6,836 nt of DNA. Source: CAYHKY01 sp964357355 (GTDB lineage Bacteria; Patescibacteriota; Microgenomatia; UBA10105). The translations under genes and the position numbers were made by a program. The stretch lies in assembly GCA_964357355.1 (NCBI GenBank), contig CAYHKY010000067.1, positions 1-6,836 of the forward strand, given 5' to 3'. Positions 5,138 through 6,836 of the stretch are shown piece by piece; the stretch's first letter is position 1, and each line of letters starts with the position of its first letter. Below the pieces are notes generated by a model. The model saw nothing but the letters and a program-made list of their open reading frames with translations, did not search any database and was not told the DNA's origin.

Positions 5138-6836
5138 TCACTGGGCAAAAACTTCTTCGACCAGGATGGTCATCCGGTTGTCTTTTTCATCAACTTTTCC
5201 TTTAACTACGATAACTGTATCTGTACCCCAAAGTGCGCGATTTTGAGCATACGTTCTGGGAAAAACCACTAATTCTATGGAACCGGTCAAATCCGAAAGT
5301 TTTACAAACGCCATTTCGTGGCTGCCGCTTTTGGTGATAATTTTTTTGACATGCATCACAATCCCGCCCACCACTACAACTGATCCCACATCAGATAATG
5401 CAATATCACCAATATTATGTGATACTTTATTACTGATTTTGCTTAAAAGAGGAGTCAGCGGATGTTCGGTAAGATAAAAACCCAGCAGTTCTTTTTCAAA
5501 ACGTAAGAGTTCGGCTTTGGAAAACTCCTCCACTTCGGGTAAGTTGTCATCTCCTTTCGGCCGGTCATCAACAAATAAACCGATTTGTCCCCTGGCCTCG
5601 GAGCGTTTTTCTTTTTGAACTTCATCAACGACCAATCCGACGTGCGTCAACAGTGCCGCTCTTGACCCGAATTTATCCAAAGCGCCGGTTTTGATCAGGC
5701 TTTCCAGGGTTTTTTTATTTACCTTTGACAGGTCTACCCGGGTGACAAAATCCCTGAGCGACTCAAAAGACCCGGCTTTTCGGAGTGCTTGCAGTATTGC
5801 TTCGATTGCTGCGGTTCCCACATTTTTGATGGCCGATAACCCAAAACGAATACTGGGTTGAGTTCTGCTTAAATCAATCGTAAATTCTACCTGAGATTTG
5901 TTTATGTCAGGCGGAAGTAATGGTATATTCATCCGTTTACATTCTTCGATGAGCATCCCGATTTTTTCTTCACGCTGGGGACCGGTGACGGCACGCGATT
6001 CAGCTGTAAGGACTGCTGTCATGAATTCAATCGGATAGTGGCTTTTTAAATACGCTGTCTGGTAAGCGATCACAGCATAACAGGCGGCGTGTGCTTTATT
6101 AAAGCCGTACCCCGCAAACGGCTCGATCAAATGAAATATGTCTTCCGCCTTGGTTCTGGGGATGCCATTTGCCTCACATCCGGCGATGAATTTTTCCTGC
6201 TGCTTTTTCATTTCAGCCGGGATTTTTTTGCCGACGGCTTTACGAAGTTTATCCGCATCACCCCAGGAATAGGATGCCAGCGTGATAGCGGTTAAAAGAA
6301 CATCGTCCTGGTAACAAATCAAACCGTAGGATTGCTTGAGCACTGACTCAAGTGTGGGATGCGGATAGGTAATTTTACTTGGATCATGTTTGCGGGCAAC
6401 GAACTCTGGAATTACCTGCATCGGTCCCGGCCGGTACAGTGCTACCATAGCCATCAGGTCAAATACAGACGTTGGCTTCAATTCCTTGATATAACGGCGC
6501 ATACCCGCCGACTCAAGTTGGAAAATACCGCTCGTTTCACCCCGTGACAAGAGTTCAAAAGTAGCCTTATCTTTAAGCGGAATTTTGGCGATGTCGATTG
6601 TTTCACCTTTTAGGTCCTTGATGAATTTGAGAGTTTCACCAATAATCGTCAAATTCCGAAGACCCAAAAAGTCCATTTTGAGTAATCCCACTCCATCCTC
6701 GCCGACAGTATACATGTCGTATTGGGTCACTATTTTCTCGCCCTTTGTTTCTTTTTGCAGAGGCGTATATTCAACCAGGGGTTTATCGGCAATCACCACT
6801 CCCGCTGCATGGACTGACGCATGGCGGGCGACACCT
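5138..6836 (-). CDS. dnaE: DNA polymerase III alpha subunit, C-terminal half (5' end cut by window edge)
   Basis: This is the catalytic subunit of the replicative polymerase. The frame runs off the right edge, so the true start is outside; 565 residues plus the stop are visible, about half the usual 1050-1200. Numbering from the edge, RHASVHAAGVV (4-14) is the conserved segment before the active site, and MDFLGLRNLTII (54-65) carries the third catalytic aspartate, equivalent to E. coli D555. The other two aspartates lie beyond the edge. LYRPGPM (133-139), KLRKAVGKK (196-204) and AGYGFNKAHAACYAVIAYQT (241-260) belong to the conserved palm/fingers region. A helix-hairpin-helix-like stretch follows at about 330-390, then QIGLF at 417-421 (bases 5573-5587), a textbook sliding-clamp motif. 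An OB fold (about 470-565) ends the protein, so the E. coli-type tau-binding tail is absent. The stop is 42 bases before the oxidoreductase start; no clear terminator lies between. Confidence 0.98.
   Translation of the reverse strand, partial: GVARHASVHAAGVVIADKPLVEYTPLQKETKGEKIVTQYDMYTVGEDGVGLLKMDFLGLRNLTIIGETLKFIKDLKGETIDIAKIPLKDKATFELLSRGETSGIFQLESAGMRRYIKELKPTSVFDLMAMVALYRPGPMQVIPEFVARKHDPSKITYPHPTLESVLKQSYGLICYQDDVLLTAITLASYSWGDADKLRKAVGKKIPAEMKKQQEKFIAGCEANGIPRTKAEDIFHLIEPFAGYGFNKAHAACYAVIAYQTAYLKSHYPIEFMTAVLTAESRAVTGPQREEKIGMLIEECKRMNIPLLPPDINKSQVEFTIDLSRTQPSIRFGLSAIKNVGTAAIEAILQALRKAGSFESLRDFVTRVDLSKVNKKTLESLIKTGALDKFGSRAALLTHVGLVVDEVQKEKRSEARGQIGLFVDDRPKGDDNLPEVEEFSKAELLRFEKELLGFYLTEHPLTPLLSKISNKVSHNIGDIALSDVGSVVVVGGIVMHVKKIITKSGSHEMAFVKLSDLTGSIELVVFPRTYAQNRALWGTDTVIVVKGKVDEKDNRMTILVEEVFAQ

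Noticed and set aside
5138..6799. Treating the GTG at 6799 as the dnaE start
   Set aside because: The frame continues upstream to the window edge with conserved DnaE residues (RHASVHAAG), so the GTG is internal and the gene is truncated by the window.
1..6836. Recoded TGA (glycine) as in Gracilibacteria or Absconditabacteria
   Set aside because: TGA ends dnaE, atpF and atpH at the expected protein ends and does not occur in frame inside the genes.

Overview
The window is a compact minus-strand stretch of a bacterial chromosome. Read in the direction of transcription (high to low coordinates) it holds the C-terminal half of the replicative DNA polymerase III alpha subunit (dnaE, cut by the right edge), a DHCR24-like FAD-dependent oxidoreductase, a small AtpZ/AtpI-type membrane protein, and then ATP synthase genes in the classical order atpB-atpE-atpF-atpH-atpA (atpA cut by the left edge). 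I see no plus-strand gene, tRNA, rRNA, CRISPR array or insertion sequence. TGA serves as a normal stop for dnaE, atpF and atpH and is absent from inside the genes, so the standard bacterial code applies.

The gene set and protein style suggest a Patescibacteria/CPR bacterium, possibly Microgenomates. The reasons are very short intergenic spaces, few Shine-Dalgarno sites, a 72-residue c subunit, a shortened delta subunit, and an a subunit with an NWSGLLPG segment followed by an acidic loop. This assignment is inference from protein character; no marker gene in the window settles it.

From 1 to 3630 the genes build one machine. AtpB (a), AtpE (c) and AtpF (b) form the membrane Fo part, AtpH (delta) joins the stalk to F1, and AtpA (alpha) is the non-catalytic nucleotide-binding F1 subunit. 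gamma, beta and epsilon would be expected beyond the left edge. The AtpZ/AtpI-like protein probably helps assembly. A good sigma70-like promoter sits at the start of this cluster. A Shine-Dalgarno site precedes atpA and a more distant purine-rich one precedes atpE.

From 3689 to 5095 lies the outlier. This 468-residue protein clearly resembles delta-24 sterol reductase (DHCR24/Diminuto) and sits between two housekeeping loci to which it has no evident link. It is much more AT-rich than dnaE and atpA, and a perfect 12-bp direct repeat marks its first codons and the bases overlapping its stop codon. I read it as probably acquired, with an unknown and presumably non-sterol substrate.

From 5138 to the right edge, dnaE shows one catalytic aspartate region, the conserved fingers region, a clamp-binding QIGLF motif and a terminal OB fold, after which the protein stops.

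The most interesting points are the DHCR24-like gene and its boundaries, a tandem heptamer repeat between atpE and atpF, the reduced delta subunit beside an apparently normal alpha N-terminus, and altered signature motifs in alpha and c. I did not find a clear new multi-gene system here.
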